Of a stretch of 64,000 nucleotides of DNA, positions 11,336-19,656 are shown piece by piece (the first letter of the stretch is position 1; each line of letters begins with the position of its first letter). Origin of the DNA: Clostridia bacterium. GTDB lineage: Bacteria; Bacillota; Clostridia; Oscillospirales; CAG-272. Under the pieces are notes generated by a model, which ran no database searches, was not told where the DNA came from, and saw only the letters and a list, made by a program, of their open reading frames with translations. The translations under genes and the position numbers were made by a program. Location: the NCBI GenBank assembly GCA_017387685.1, contig JAFOEU010000055.1, forward strand, positions 1 to 64,000. Direction: 5' to 3'.

Positions 11336-11575
11336 AGTCAGCCCGCTTTGCGAGATCCTTCGACTCCGCTACGCTGCGCTCAGGATGACAGCGTAATATA
11401 ATTTTTATTTATAATAAAATTTGCGGCTCGTAAATTTGTTTTAAACAGTAAATGCGAAATGCTTCATTACGAGATACTAAATATAATTTTACTGCCATAC
11501 TACACTACGCTGTCATCCTGAGCGCAGCAGAGCGGAGTCGAAGGATCTCGGCGAAGCCGGGTCAACCTTCAAATC
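11336..11575. repeat. Inverted-repeat element between gyrB and remB (about 230 bp)
   Basis: The left arm carries GAGATCCTTCGACTCCGCT and GCGCTCAGGATGACAGCGTA (about 11351-11395). The right arm is its near reverse complement (about 11508-11562, TGTCATCCTGAGCGCAGCAG and on). The centre is AT-rich and non-coding. The arrangement is that of a small non-autonomous inverted-repeat element. Confidence 0.65.
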
Positions 11576-11615
11576 TGTTGTAAATTATATCAAATAATAC
11601 TTTTTAATCGAAAAT

Positions 11616-11864
11616 TTATTCAAGCCTACCTAAAAGCGATGCCGCCGAAAGTGTTGAGAAACACACCTTGGTTTCAAAACCTCTGCCATAGAGTATGAAG
11701 GATTTCGGTATATCATCGCCCGCGGACTCAACCTCGCCGCGCTTTTGCGCCGCCTTAAGGTATTTTTTCGTTATTTCGGACGAAAGCGTGGCATTATCCA
11801 TATCGAAAATGCCGATTATGTCCTTTGTGCGGATGTTTTTATTATTGCCAACGTGTAAGAACAT
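11616..11864 (-). CDS. remB: RemB-like DUF370 protein (YaaB)
   Basis: 82 residues, beginning MFLHVGNNKNIRTKDIIGIF. This matches the RemA/RemB (DUF370) family by its short length, the opening beta-strand and the TKDIIGIFD segment. In Bacillus subtilis yaaB/remB lies between recF and gyrB, the same place as here. RemA-type proteins regulate matrix or osmoprotectant genes; RemB has a minor role. RNA or DNA targets in this organism are unknown. It is flanked by inserted repeats on both sides, so the operon is physically broken up. Confidence 0.85.
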   Translation of the reverse strand: MFLHVGNNKNIRTKDIIGIFDMDNATLSSEITKKYLKAAQKRGEVESAGDDIPKSFILYGRGFETKVCFSTLSAASLLGRLE

Positions 11865-11885
11865 TTTGGTGCCTTTTATTTTTAA

Positions 11886-11962
11886 AGTTACTAGTTGCTA
11901 GTTACTAGTTGCTAGTTGAAGGTAACTTTTCGGCAAGCCGAAAAGTATTTTTAATAAATTAT
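11886..11962 (+). repeat. Modular repeat, copy d (ACTAGTTGCTAGTT head and core)
   Basis: AGTTACTAGTTGCTAGTTAC repeats are followed by the core AAGGTAACTTTTCGGC / GCCGAAAAGT. This is almost identical to copy c, in the same orientation, on the other side of remB. Confidence 0.7.
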
Positions 11963-11984
11963 ACTATTTTTTATTTACTATAAC

Positions 11985-12000
11985 TGACAGAATTCTGTCA
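11985..12000. promoter_or_regulatory. Perfect 16-bp palindrome in the recF-remB gap
   Basis: TGACAGAATTCTGTCA is a perfect dyad. On the minus strand it overlaps a TTGACA box, so it could be an operator over a promoter for remB. No matching regulator was identified. Confidence 0.35.
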
Positions 12001-12009
12001 ATACAAATA

Positions 12010-12088
12010 TAAATCGAAAATTTCCGAGCGCAGCGAAGGAAATTCACCTAACCTCTGCCCTCTGCCCTCTTACCTCTGCCCTGACGGC
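12010..12088 (-). repeat. Modular repeat, copy e (GAGGGCAGAGG head and core), after recF
   Basis: Read on the minus strand, AGGGCAGAGGTAAGAGGGCA follows the recF stop within a few bases. The core AGGTGAATTTCCTTCGCTGC and its mirror GGAAATTTTCG then follow. The head type is the same as copy a. Confidence 0.65.
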
Positions 12089-12090
12089 AG

Positions 12091-13200
12091 TCAAGAGCAG
12101 TAACTTCCGTTCTCCACCCGAATAACATTAACGTGCTCATTCTGCAAGTCCACATCCGAACAAGCCGTCATTATCACTTGTCCGCGTTTCATTCGCTCGC
12201 AAAGATACGAACGCCGCTCGGCGTCGAGCTCGGAAAAGACGTCGTCAAGGAGAAGCACGGGGCTTTCACCCGTATTTGAAGCCGAAATTGCCGCTTCGGA
12301 GAGCTTGAGTCCGAGTGCCAATGACCGCTGTTGCCCCTGTGAGGCGAAATTTCGGGCGTTTTTGCCGTCAAGACGGATTATCAGGTCATCCTTGTGGATT
12401 CCCCAAAGCGTCGCTCCCGCGTAAATCTCGCGGTCGTGGGACGACATAAGCTGCCCCAAAAAGACTTCTTGCGCCTTTTTCGGATCAATTGCGTCCTCGG
12501 GCTTGATCTTGAACGAAAAATCGTATTCAAGACTCGGAGTCTCACGCCCGCCCGTCATTTCATCAAAGCAGACCTTTAGCTCGCGCTCTGCCGCCTCGAT
12601 ATATCGAAGACGTTGCTTGGTGATATTCGCCGCCTCTGCCGCAAGCTGTGCCGACCAGAATTCGATGGTCGCATCAAAGCTCTTGCGGTCCTTTTCCGCA
12701 TTCTTTATCAGCTTATTTCGCTGCTGCAGAATGTGATTGTACCTTTGAAGCGACCGCAAATAAAGCGGACGGAGCTGGCTTATAGCGACATCGAGATAAA
12801 AACGCCGCATCGAGGGTCCTTCTTTTATGATATTCAGATGCTCGGGGCAGAAGATAACGGCGCGGAAAAGACCGATTATCTCGCTCATTCGCGAGATCTT
12901 CATACCGTTTTGCTCGATATGACGCGCGTGATCCTTTGAAAAATCTATCGTCAGGTTGCGCTCGCGCACTTTATCTTCAAAATCGAGGGACAGCTTTGCC
13001 GTTTTTTTATCAAACGCGATAAATTCCGCGTCCTTCGCGCCGCGGAAAGACTTGCCGAGCGAAAAATAGCAGATCGCTTCGAGCAGATTCGTCTTTCCTT
13101 GCGCGTTTGCGCCGAAAAGGAGATTGATACCGTCCGAGAACGAAACCTCGGCGCGATCAATGTTCCGAAAATCCTCGGCACAAATTTTTGTGACTTTCAT
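12091..13200 (-). CDS. recF: DNA replication and repair protein RecF
   Basis: 369 residues, normal length. This SMC-like ATPase loads RecA at gaps together with RecO and RecR. Walker A is GANAQGKTN (residues 30-38), the ABC signature-like region is ASQGQQRSLALGLKLSEA, and Walker B is PVLLLDDVFSELD. It lies 13 nt after dnaN on the same strand. The S4-domain gene yaaA, found between dnaN and recF in Bacillus, is absent here. Confidence 0.96.
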   Translation of the reverse strand: MKVTKICAEDFRNIDRAEVSFSDGINLLFGANAQGKTNLLEAICYFSLGKSFRGAKDAEFIAFDKKTAKLSLDFEDKVRERNLTIDFSKDHARHIEQNGMKISRMSEIIGLFRAVIFCPEHLNIIKEGPSMRRFYLDVAISQLRPLYLRSLQRYNHILQQRNKLIKNAEKDRKSFDATIEFWSAQLAAEAANITKQRLRYIEAAERELKVCFDEMTGGRETPSLEYDFSFKIKPEDAIDPKKAQEVFLGQLMSSHDREIYAGATLWGIHKDDLIIRLDGKNARNFASQGQQRSLALGLKLSEAAISASNTGESPVLLLDDVFSELDAERRSYLCERMKRGQVIMTACSDVDLQNEHVNVIRVENGSYCS

Positions 13201-13213
13201 TTATTATGAGATT

Positions 13214-14368
13214 TTACTGCTTGGTCTTGATGGGAAGGAGGAAGAATACCTCGTCACTGCCCTCCTCAAGGTCGAGGGGAATGATATTGATACTTGAGAA
13301 TACGCTTGTCATCTCAATGCGCAGACGCTCGCATTCGCAGGAGCGGATCGCGTCGATGAGGTATTTATTATTGAGCGAAACAAGAAGATCGTCGCCCTCG
13401 TGATTGATCTCGATCTCCTCGTAGGACGAGCCTGCGGAGGAATTTGCCATGATCTTGAGCACGTCACCCTCAGCGGAGAAGCGAAGGGGAGTACGGTTGC
13501 TGCCCGCGATCTTTTCCTCGGTAACGACAGCCGCACGCTCAAGCGCACCGAGCAGGCGGTCGCGGTCAACCTCAAGGAATATCTTGTGATTCTTGAGAAT
13601 GATACGGTCGTAATCGATATATTCACCCTCGATCAGGCGGGTATAAAATGTCTTGTTTTCGAAATAGCAAATGAGGTATTTACGGCTCATATGCATCATT
13701 ACTCTGTCGTCCTCGCCGTCGGGGAGCATACGGTAGAGCTCCTGAACGGTCTTTGCGGGAACGATATAGGAATATCTGACCTGGGTATCGTCCGCGGAAC
13801 GGTTTACGATATCAGCCTTGGTGATACATTTAGCCATCTTGAAGCCGTCGCAGGCAACGACCATGAGACTGTCCTTTTCAACTCTGAAATAAGCACCGTT
13901 AAGAATATATCTCTGATCGTTGACGCCCATTGCGAAGCTGACCTTTGCGATCATCTTCTTAAGAAGCGCGCAGGAGATGTCGTAGCGGAGGGACTGGTTA
14001 TTGATCGCGGGGATCGCGGGGAAGCCCTCGGGCTTGAGCGCGGACATTTTCTGAGTAGATCTGCCCGACTGAAGAGTAGTCTCAAGCTTTGCGTTAACGG
14101 TGAGGGTGACTTCGTCGCCTTCCATAACCTTGAGCATCATAAAGAGCTTATTGGCATTGATGGCGTAGGTACCGGTCTCGAGGACGGTAGCCTCGCAGCT
14201 AACGCGCATAGCCTTTTCGAGGTCGAAGGTAGTAAGGACGACCTCGGCGGGATTTTCTGCATTCATATGGATGCATTCAACCTCGGGGAAGGGACCCTTA
14301 TTGGGAACTGCGCAAAGCAGGGGAGCGATACTGTTTATAAGCTTCTGGCGGTCAAAAATAATTTTCAT
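13214..14368 (-). CDS. dnaN: DNA polymerase III sliding clamp (beta subunit)
   Basis: 384 residues of the three-domain beta-clamp fold, which tethers the polymerase to DNA. It begins MKIIFDRQKLINSIAPLLCA, with the typical N-terminal helix that lines the ring. The C-terminus ends DEVFFLLPIKTKQ, resembling the usual 'YLIMPMR' end. The ATG at 14368 has AAAGGAG 9 nt upstream; longer in-frame starts lack a site and run into oriC DNA. It is expected to be co-transcribed with recF. Confidence 0.96.
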   Translation of the reverse strand: MKIIFDRQKLINSIAPLLCAVPNKGPFPEVECIHMNAENPAEVVLTTFDLEKAMRVSCEATVLETGTYAINANKLFMMLKVMEGDEVTLTVNAKLETTLQSGRSTQKMSALKPEGFPAIPAINNQSLRYDISCALLKKMIAKVSFAMGVNDQRYILNGAYFRVEKDSLMVVACDGFKMAKCITKADIVNRSADDTQVRYSYIVPAKTVQELYRMLPDGEDDRVMMHMSRKYLICYFENKTFYTRLIEGEYIDYDRIILKNHKIFLEVDRDRLLGALERAAVVTEEKIAGSNRTPLRFSAEGDVLKIMANSSAGSSYEEIEINHEGDDLLVSLNNKYLIDAIRSCECERLRIEMTSVFSSINIIPLDLEEGSDEVFFLLPIKTKQ

Positions 14369-14399
14369 TTGAATTGACTCCTTTAAAAAATCTGAATTT

Positions 14400-14740
14400 T
14401 GTGGAAAACGCAAGCGACATTTCCACAGCGCGACTTGTCGCTATTACGCTCGCGCGCTTTAAAAAACAAAATAAAACAAATCAAATATATCTAATATATA
14501 TATAATATAATATAGTAATAATAGTATTAGAACCTGTTGAAACTGTGGAAAACTCTGAAAACCGCCGAAAATCGACGTATAGCGCGGTTTTTGAGCGTTT
14601 TTGGTAATTTTTCGGTACTTTTTCGGTGTGGAAAATTTTCGGGAATGTCGTACACTTTTCCACACGGCATTTTTACGCCCGAAAAAGTCTCATAACGACA
14701 TTTTTCGTATTTCCAAACTCTTTCAACAACATTTCCACTA
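14400..14740. other. Chromosomal replication origin oriC (DnaA boxes, DnaA-trio, AT-rich tract)
   Basis: It lies between dnaA and dnaN. Nine-base boxes of the form TTTTCCACA or TGTGGAAAA occur at 14400-14408, 14544-14552, 14627-14635 and 14656-14664, with weaker ATTTCCACA/T at 14419-14427 and 14731-14739. They match the DnaA-box consensus TTWTCCACA. Read on the minus strand, the box at 14552-14544 is followed by a 13-nt spacer and then the trinucleotides CTA ATA CTA TTA TTA CTA (14530-14513), the complement of the DnaA-trio. An AT-only tract (14461-14512) follows. This is the layout of the Bacillus basal unwinding element. Activity is inferred. Confidence 0.85.
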
Positions 14741-14741
14741 T

Positions 14742-14936
14742 AACTTGTTGAAAGTTTTCGTCCACCTTTTTCAAAAGGTGGCAGATTCTTAAGGCGGAGC
14801 CTTAAGTCGCCCGCCGCAGCGGGCGAAACTCCCTCATGCGCTTAGAAATGACGGCGCCCCGCCGGCATTTCTGAAGGAGTAAATTATCCCGCTTGCGGGA
14901 TGATTTCGCTCCTTTGCGCTTCTTTTGCAAAATTTT
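14742..14936 (+). repeat. R1 tail inside the dnaA-dnaN intergenic region
   Basis: AAGTTTTCGTCCACCTTTTT / CAAAAGGTGG, then a TTAAGGC/GCCTTAA hairpin, a GCCCGCCGC/GCGGGC stem, and a TCCCGC/GCGGGA stem set between GGAGTAAAT and TTTCGCTCC. It is plus-oriented and faces a minus-oriented unit at 14938-15200, so two tails converge beside oriC. Confidence 0.65.
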
Positions 14937-14937
14937 G

Positions 14938-15200
14938 TGCTGCATAGGGGGGACTTAATCAATACTTCCCTACATTCGGGAAGTATTGATTAAGTCCAAA
15001 ATCCCGAAGCGGAGCTTCGTGATTTTGAAGCGCGGGAGGCGAGACCTGAAGGTCTCGCATTGAAATGAGGCTCCGCCTCAAACTCCGCGAACTTTTGAAA
15101 AAGTTCGATCAAAACTTTCCGCTATTAATAAAATCGAAAATTTTCGAGCAACGCGAGAAAATTCTCCTTCAACTAATAACTAATAACTAGTAACTAGCAA
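14938..15200 (-). repeat. Modular repeat, copy f (ACTAGTTGCTAGTT head, R3 tail) after dnaA
   Basis: Read on the minus strand it starts at the dnaA stop codon itself (TAAGTTGCTAGTTACTAGTT). The core AAGGAGAATTTTCTCGCG and its mirror follow, then AAAGTTTTGATCGAACTTTT. The tail is the R3 type: a CTTCCCTACATTCGGGAAG hairpin with an extended stem (GACTTAATCAATA/TATTGATTAAGTC) and an AAAATCCCGAAGC hairpin. R3 recurs at 45300-45500 with altered stem bases. Confidence 0.7.
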
Positions 15201-15201
15201 C

Positions 15202-16758
15202 TTATTCCACGCTCTCCCCCGTAATCTCCTTAATCATCTCATTAACATCAAGCGTCAGCATCGCGTCCTTCTTAAGCTTATCCTCGATAATATCGTAAGA
15301 TGACATCACCGTCGTATGATCTCGGTTAAACGTCTTTCCAATATTCGGAAGCGACATCTCCGTGATCTTTCTGATCAGATAGATCGCTACGTGTCTCGCC
15401 TGCGCGATCTCTCTTGAACGGCTCTTTCCGATAAGATCCTCCTTCTTGATGCCGTATTTCTTGTATACCGTCGCAAAGATCTTGTCGACCGTCACGCTGA
15501 CGGGCTCCTCGGCACCGAGAAGGTCCGCCATGCACGCGCGAGCAACCTCGATGGTGATCTCCTGCCCCGATAAGAAATACATCGCTCCGAGCTTTTTCAT
15601 CGCTCCCTCGATCTGTCTTATGTTCGAGCGGATGTTCTCGGCAAGATATGTCAGAACCTTTTCGGGAATCGTGATTCCAACCTGCTCCGCCTTCTTCTTG
15701 ATGATCGCTACACGGAGCTCAAGATCCGGCGGCTGAATATCCGCAAGAAGTCCCCACTCAAATCTCGTCTTGAGTCTGTCCTCAAGCGTCTTCATATCCT
15801 TCGGAGGACGGTCGGAGGTCAGTATGATCTGTTTATGTTCCTCATAGAGAGCATTGAAGGTGTGGAAGAATTCCTCCTGCGTGGAGGTCTTTCCCGCAAT
15901 GAACTGAATATCGTCGATCAGCAGAACGTCGCAGGAGCGGTATTTGTTTCTGAATTCATTGGTCATCTGCGCGGCAAGCGCCTCGATGAACTGATTGGTA
16001 AAATCAACGCCCTTGATGTATATGATCTTCGCCGCGGGCTTCTTGCGCTTGATCTCGTTCGTGATCGCGTAAAGCAGGTGCGTCTTTCCGAGTCCGCTGG
16101 GACCGTAAATGAAAAGGGGATTGTAATTCATCGCCGGATTCGCCGCAACCGCCGTACAAGCCGCGTGAGCGAATTTATTTGAGCTTCCGACTATGAAGTT
16201 GTCGAAGGTGTATTCAAAGTTACAGGGAGGAAGTGTGGAGCCTATAAGAGTATTGTCCCGCTCCTCGTCGCTGATCTCCTTGTTGATTCGGTCAACAAGA
16301 GCTCTCTTGATCCTCTCCTCGCGCTCTGCGGGAGTTTCGTTTGAGATTGCCTTACTCGTTTTGCGGAAAAGCTCAGCCTCGTAATCGTCTGCATCCGCTG
16401 AGGGAATGATCGGGTCGGGGATTATGATCTCCTCGGGCTCATCCTCGTCCTCGTAGTGAAATCCCGTGCCTGCGGGAGAGGTGTCAACTGCCTTATCGGA
16501 TTTTTCCTCACAGGTTATTTCAACCTTTATTCTGAAGCCGAGGCGCTCCTCAAAGCCGTCCTCTATATTTCCGATGAATTTTTTCTTTATGAGATCGTAT
16601 TTGAATGCCGAGTCAACTGAGAACGTGAGAACGTCGTCCTCGAATGAAAGCAATTTCATATTGCCAAACCAAAACTCTGCGGCAGAGCTCTGCATGCTTC
16701 CGAGAAAGCTGTTCCTTACGTCTTCCCAAACGGCATTGAGACCGTCAAGATATGCCAT
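15202..16758 (-). CDS. dnaA: Chromosomal replication initiator DnaA
   Basis: 518 residues, longer than the usual ~450 mainly because the acidic linker (domain II, about residues 85-150) is enlarged. The N-terminal domain has WFGNMKLLSFEDDVLTFSV. The AAA+ core has Walker A GPSGLGKTH and Walker B VLLIDDIQFI. The C-terminal DNA-binding signature is FNRDHTTVMSSYDIIE. It binds the boxes listed for oriC and melts the origin. The ATG has GAAAGGATC about 12 nt upstream. The stop codon merges with a tandem ACTAGTTGCTAGTT repeat. Confidence 0.97.
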   Translation of the reverse strand: MAYLDGLNAVWEDVRNSFLGSMQSSAAEFWFGNMKLLSFEDDVLTFSVDSAFKYDLIKKKFIGNIEDGFEERLGFRIKVEITCEEKSDKAVDTSPAGTGFHYEDEDEPEEIIIPDPIIPSADADDYEAELFRKTSKAISNETPAEREERIKRALVDRINKEISDEERDNTLIGSTLPPCNFEYTFDNFIVGSSNKFAHAACTAVAANPAMNYNPLFIYGPSGLGKTHLLYAITNEIKRKKPAAKIIYIKGVDFTNQFIEALAAQMTNEFRNKYRSCDVLLIDDIQFIAGKTSTQEEFFHTFNALYEEHKQIILTSDRPPKDMKTLEDRLKTRFEWGLLADIQPPDLELRVAIIKKKAEQVGITIPEKVLTYLAENIRSNIRQIEGAMKKLGAMYFLSGQEITIEVARACMADLLGAEEPVSVTVDKIFATVYKKYGIKKEDLIGKSRSREIAQARHVAIYLIRKITEMSLPNIGKTFNRDHTTVMSSYDIIEDKLKKDAMLTLDVNEMIKEITGESVE

Positions 16759-16814
16759 ATTTTTTGGGATCCTTTCGTATATAAAATGTCTTATTTAAAT
16801 TTAATATATATAAT

Positions 16815-16843
16815 ATTATACCATATATAATTACAATATTCAA
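16815..16843 (-). promoter_or_regulatory. dnaA promoter (SigA type)
   Basis: On the minus strand, TTGAAT (16843-16838), 17 bp, TATAAT (16820-16815). It lies within the AT-rich gap upstream of dnaA, after the terminator of the preceding gene. Confidence 0.7.
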
Positions 16844-16905
16844 TTATATTATATTATATTAACGAAAATATTACAGTTTGGTAAAAGTTGAAAAGCGTAA
16901 AAATT

Positions 16906-16936
16906 AAAAACGTTCCGCAAAAGCGAAACGTTTTAA
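16906..16936 (-). terminator. Intrinsic terminator after the DUF2752 gene
   Basis: On the minus strand, AACGTTTCGC, loop, GCGGAACGTT, then TTTTT. It separates the DUF2752 unit from dnaA. Confidence 0.7.
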
Positions 16937-17316
16937 TCGAAAAAGTCAAAGCCGTAAAGACAAACTCTGACGATATATACCGCGCAGATTATGCCGAGGA
17001 GAACGCCTGCAGCGATCTTACGGTGTTTATCGAACCTCGGAGCAAACAGCTTTTCGTGCACCATAAAAAAGATGCAGGGAACGCCAAGAAAAAACGCGGG
17101 ATTGTAATACATCGCTGTGGAAAAGTCAAGCTTCATAGCGGCAAGATGCGCTCGCGTCATTCCGCAAAACGGACAGCAGATCCCGAGAAAACGGTAAGTC
17201 GGACAAATGCTTCCGAAAAATTTTGAAAGAAGATAAAATATCACAACGACAGCCACGCCGCATCCCGCGTGCTTCGCCATTATTATCAGAAATTCACGTT
17301 TGGTGTATTTTTTCAT
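16933..17316 (-). CDS. DUF2752 family membrane protein
   Basis: 127 residues. The motif CPFCGMTRAHLAAM is the CPxCGxTR signature of DUF2752, small bacterial membrane proteins of unknown role. Three hydrophobic stretches are visible: about residues 15-33, near 72-86 and near 101-117. It lies 3 nt downstream of the thioesterase gene, so the two are probably co-transcribed. No strong ribosome-binding site is seen, which fits translational coupling. A terminator overlaps its 3' end. Confidence 0.82.
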   Translation of the reverse strand: MKKYTKREFLIIMAKHAGCGVAVVVIFYLLSKFFGSICPTYRFLGICCPFCGMTRAHLAAMKLDFSTAMYYNPAFFLGVPCIFFMVHEKLFAPRFDKHRKIAAGVLLGIICAVYIVRVCLYGFDFFD

Positions 17317-17319
17317 AAT

Positions 17320-17727
17320 TTATGAAACGATCAGGGACTTCAAAACCGCGTCAAACTCGGGAAATTGCCGTTTGAGTGCTATCGGTCTGCCCTCGGGGGT
17401 GAGGAAGCAATGCGAGGTCTTACCCGTCGCGATTACTTCTCCGTTTGACGAAAAAGTATATCCGATAACGAGTCTGATTCCCTTGAATTCGAGGATTTCG
17501 GGCAGGACTTCAAATTCGTCGCCGAAGCGCAGGGGCTTTTTATATTCGCATTCGACGGTCAGAACGGGCGAGATGATGCCGTCCTCCTCGAGCTTTGCGT
17601 AGCCGTAGCCGATCTGATCGAGAAAGTCCACGCGCGCTTCCTCCATCCATTTTATATAATTCGAATGGTGCGCGACGGACATTTTATCGGTTTCGTGGTA
17701 CTGTACCTTGCGGATGTAGGGTTTCAT
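17320..17727 (-). CDS. Hot-dog fold acyl-CoA thioesterase (YbgC/FcbC type)
   Basis: 135 residues, typical for 4HBT-family thioesterases, which hydrolyse acyl-CoA or acyl-carrier thioesters. The motif YHETDKMSVAHHSNYIKWME matches the family's Y-x-(D/E)-T-D-x-x-G/S-x-x-x-H-x-x-Y pattern with the catalytic Asp. The ATG has AAGGAG 8 nt upstream. It is followed at 3 nt by the DUF2752 gene and preceded at 12 nt by a lipoprotein gene, giving a three-gene run. The substrate cannot be told from sequence. Confidence 0.88.
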   Translation of the reverse strand: MKPYIRKVQYHETDKMSVAHHSNYIKWMEEARVDFLDQIGYGYAKLEEDGIISPVLTVECEYKKPLRFGDEFEVLPEILEFKGIRLVIGYTFSSNGEVIATGKTSHCFLTPEGRPIALKRQFPEFDAVLKSLIVS

Positions 17728-17739
17728 TGGATTTTCTCC

Positions 17740-18843
17740 TTATTTTGACGGAATTTCGACCGAAACGACCTCAATTTTGATCTTCGCGCCGCCCTCGGGC
17801 ATAATAAAAGCAAAGGTGGTGTAATAATAATTTTCGTCGTTTTTGATCAGACTCAGCTCCTCTTCTCCGAGGAACACGCGGTAATATTGCTCTGTTACCG
17901 CCATAAGCGTGAATTTAACACGCTCGCCCGCTCTGTATTTCGCATTTATATCGAAATCTGTCAGCGCGCTTGTGTCGTTGAAAAGGATTGAATATTGCTC
18001 GTCGCTGATCTTTCTTGCGGGAACGCTCAGCCTGAAAATATTTTCATACTGCGTCAGCCAATATGTTTTTCCGTCGGGATTTGTGTTTCGGCTGTCGGTA
18101 TTTTCAAAAAATACGATCACGTATTCGCCCACGGGGAGGTGGTGGAGGCTGTCAAAGTTCGAATGATCCTCAAAATGCTCAAAATTAGTGTCAAACACGC
18201 GCACGCTGCCTATTTTTGAATGTTCGGGCGAGGTTACAGTGATTTTTCCGTCGGCAACGAGTACGGGAAGCTCCGTAAGCTTTGTTTCGGGATCGGAAAA
18301 AATGCCGTAGTAACCCATTCCGTCGGCGCAGATCAAGCTCTCGCCATCTATCGTGTATTCATTCGTATATGAGAGAGTTTCGATTGGCTGAATACCGCTG
18401 CCCCCCGAGCTGACTATGGGCGAGCCGTAGGAATATTTTTCGTTTTTATTCTGCGCCGTGACGAGCAGGAGGGATTTTATATAATCAAGATCAAGCTCGC
18501 CTTTTTTGACGGAATAAAATTCTCCGCCGTAATCAATATGCCCGTCAAAGGTTATATTTAAAGTTTTCACCTTCATTCCCGCGCTATTATAGATAACGAG
18601 TTGGTATTTAAGCTCGGTCATTCCGCCGCGGCGAATTTTTTTGAGAGTCAGAGAATTGAGGTTTTGGCAGAGATACTTTACCTGCTCTGAGTCCCTGACG
18701 GTAACTCTGTTTATTTCGCCCTGCCCCGAAGTTTCGTATTCAGTTATTTCGACCGCGCCCGCAACGGGAAGCTCGAGTCGCTTGCAGCCGACAAGCATAA
18801 CGGCGCACAACGCGAGTAGGATCGGTATCAAAAATTTTTTCAT
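17740..18843 (-). CDS. Putative lipoprotein of unknown function
   Basis: 367 residues. The signal peptide MKKFLIPILLALCAVMLVGC ends in a clear lipobox (LVGC), so it is expected to be lipid-anchored on the outer face of the membrane. The mature part has beta-rich segments and the phrase 'SYTNEYTIDGESLICADGMG' but no family I recognise. I chose the ATG at 18843 because AAAGGAG lies 8 nt upstream. It heads the run lipoprotein-thioesterase-DUF2752. An ECF-like promoter may lie just upstream. Confidence 0.75.
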   Translation of the reverse strand: MKKFLIPILLALCAVMLVGCKRLELPVAGAVEITEYETSGQGEINRVTVRDSEQVKYLCQNLNSLTLKKIRRGGMTELKYQLVIYNSAGMKVKTLNITFDGHIDYGGEFYSVKKGELDLDYIKSLLLVTAQNKNEKYSYGSPIVSSGGSGIQPIETLSYTNEYTIDGESLICADGMGYYGIFSDPETKLTELPVLVADGKITVTSPEHSKIGSVRVFDTNFEHFEDHSNFDSLHHLPVGEYVIVFFENTDSRNTNPDGKTYWLTQYENIFRLSVPARKISDEQYSILFNDTSALTDFDINAKYRAGERVKFTLMAVTEQYYRVFLGEEELSLIKNDENYYYTTFAFIMPEGGAKIKIEVVSVEIPSK

Positions 18844-18865
18844 AATTCCAACTCCTTTCATATAT

Positions 18866-18895
18866 ATATAGACGGGATTTTGGATGAAAAGTTTC
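18866..18895 (-). promoter_or_regulatory. Possible ECF-type promoter of the lipoprotein gene
   Basis: On the minus strand, GAAACT (18895-18890), 16 bp, GTCTATATATATA (-10 from 18873). Spacing and -10 resemble the sites at 27015 and 42363, but the -35 differs (GAAACT rather than GCAACC). Weak evidence. Confidence 0.35.
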
Positions 18896-19004
18896 GGGGT
18901 ACGGGATAATTATATCATAAAAATGTAAATATTTTATGTATGCCTGAAAATTGGTTTTTGATTTTAGGTACTCAAAATTTGCTTAATTAAATTATCACTG
19001 TATG

Positions 19005-19078
19005 GAACGGTACCCCGACGTCCCGGACAGCACGAAATTATATAATTAATAATATTCAATCGTAATTATAAAATTATA
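19005..19078. repeat. Partial R2-like unit
   Basis: CTGTATGGAACGGTACCCCG followed by GTCCCGGACAGCAC and an AT-rich stretch also seen near 465-500. It looks like one arm of an R2-type element whose other arm is lost. Confidence 0.4.
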
Positions 19079-19227
19079 TCTGTAGGGGAGGGCGCCCTCG
19101 ACCTCCCGAGCCCAATGAAATTTTTGCTTTGAACTTAATCAAGGAAATATCATTAAATATTCTTGATTTTAGAAACATATATAATTTTGTGCTGTCGCGG
19201 GAGGTCGAGGACGCCCTCCCCTACAGA
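19079..19227. repeat. R2 inverted-repeat element, copy 2
   Basis: The arms are CTGTAGGGGAGGGCGCCCTC and its near reverse complement at the other end. The inner marks AGCCCAATGAAAT and GTGCTGTCGCGGG and a central AATCAAG/CTTGATT repeat match copy 1 at 313-457. The arm sequences differ between copies but pair within each copy. Confidence 0.65.
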
Positions 19228-19275
19228 TTTTTAATGAAATTATTATTCCTTAACCTAATCAAATTTTGACTTTCG

Positions 19276-19656
19276 TGCTGCCCGGGACTGTCGAGCTACG
19301 CAAGCGTGCCGTCCCCTACGGTGATAATTTTGTTTGTGCATATTTGGTTTGTTGGGATATATAATATAGTACATCAGGGGTGAAGGAGCGAAATCCTCCC
19401 GCTTGCGGGAGGATTTACTCCTTCCAAAACGGCGCCGAGGGCGGCGCCGCTTTGAAGCACGGAGAGTGTTTCGACCGCTGCGGCGGTCGACTTAAGGCTC
19501 CGCCTTAAGAAACCGCAAACTTTTAAAAAAGTTTGATCAAAACTTTCCGCTACTGTTTTTTTAATAAAATCGAAAAAATCCCGCCGGATCCGGCGGGATT
19601 TTAACCTTCAACTATCAACTAGCAACTAGCAACTAGTAACTAGCAACTAATAATTA
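19276..19656 (-). repeat. Modular repeat, copy g (head, core, R1 tail) after the mtlD-like gene
   Basis: On the minus strand the ACTAGTTGCTAGTT-type head follows the mtlD-like stop codon. The core is AAGGTTAAAATCCCGCCGG with mirror CCGGCGGGATTTTTTCG, which also looks like a good terminator. The R1 tail has TCCTCCCGC/GCGGGAGGA between GAGCGAAA and TTTACTCC. A third-type unit (GGGACTGTCGAGCTACGCAA...GTCCCCTACGG) lies at the far end, about 19283-19323. Confidence 0.7.
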
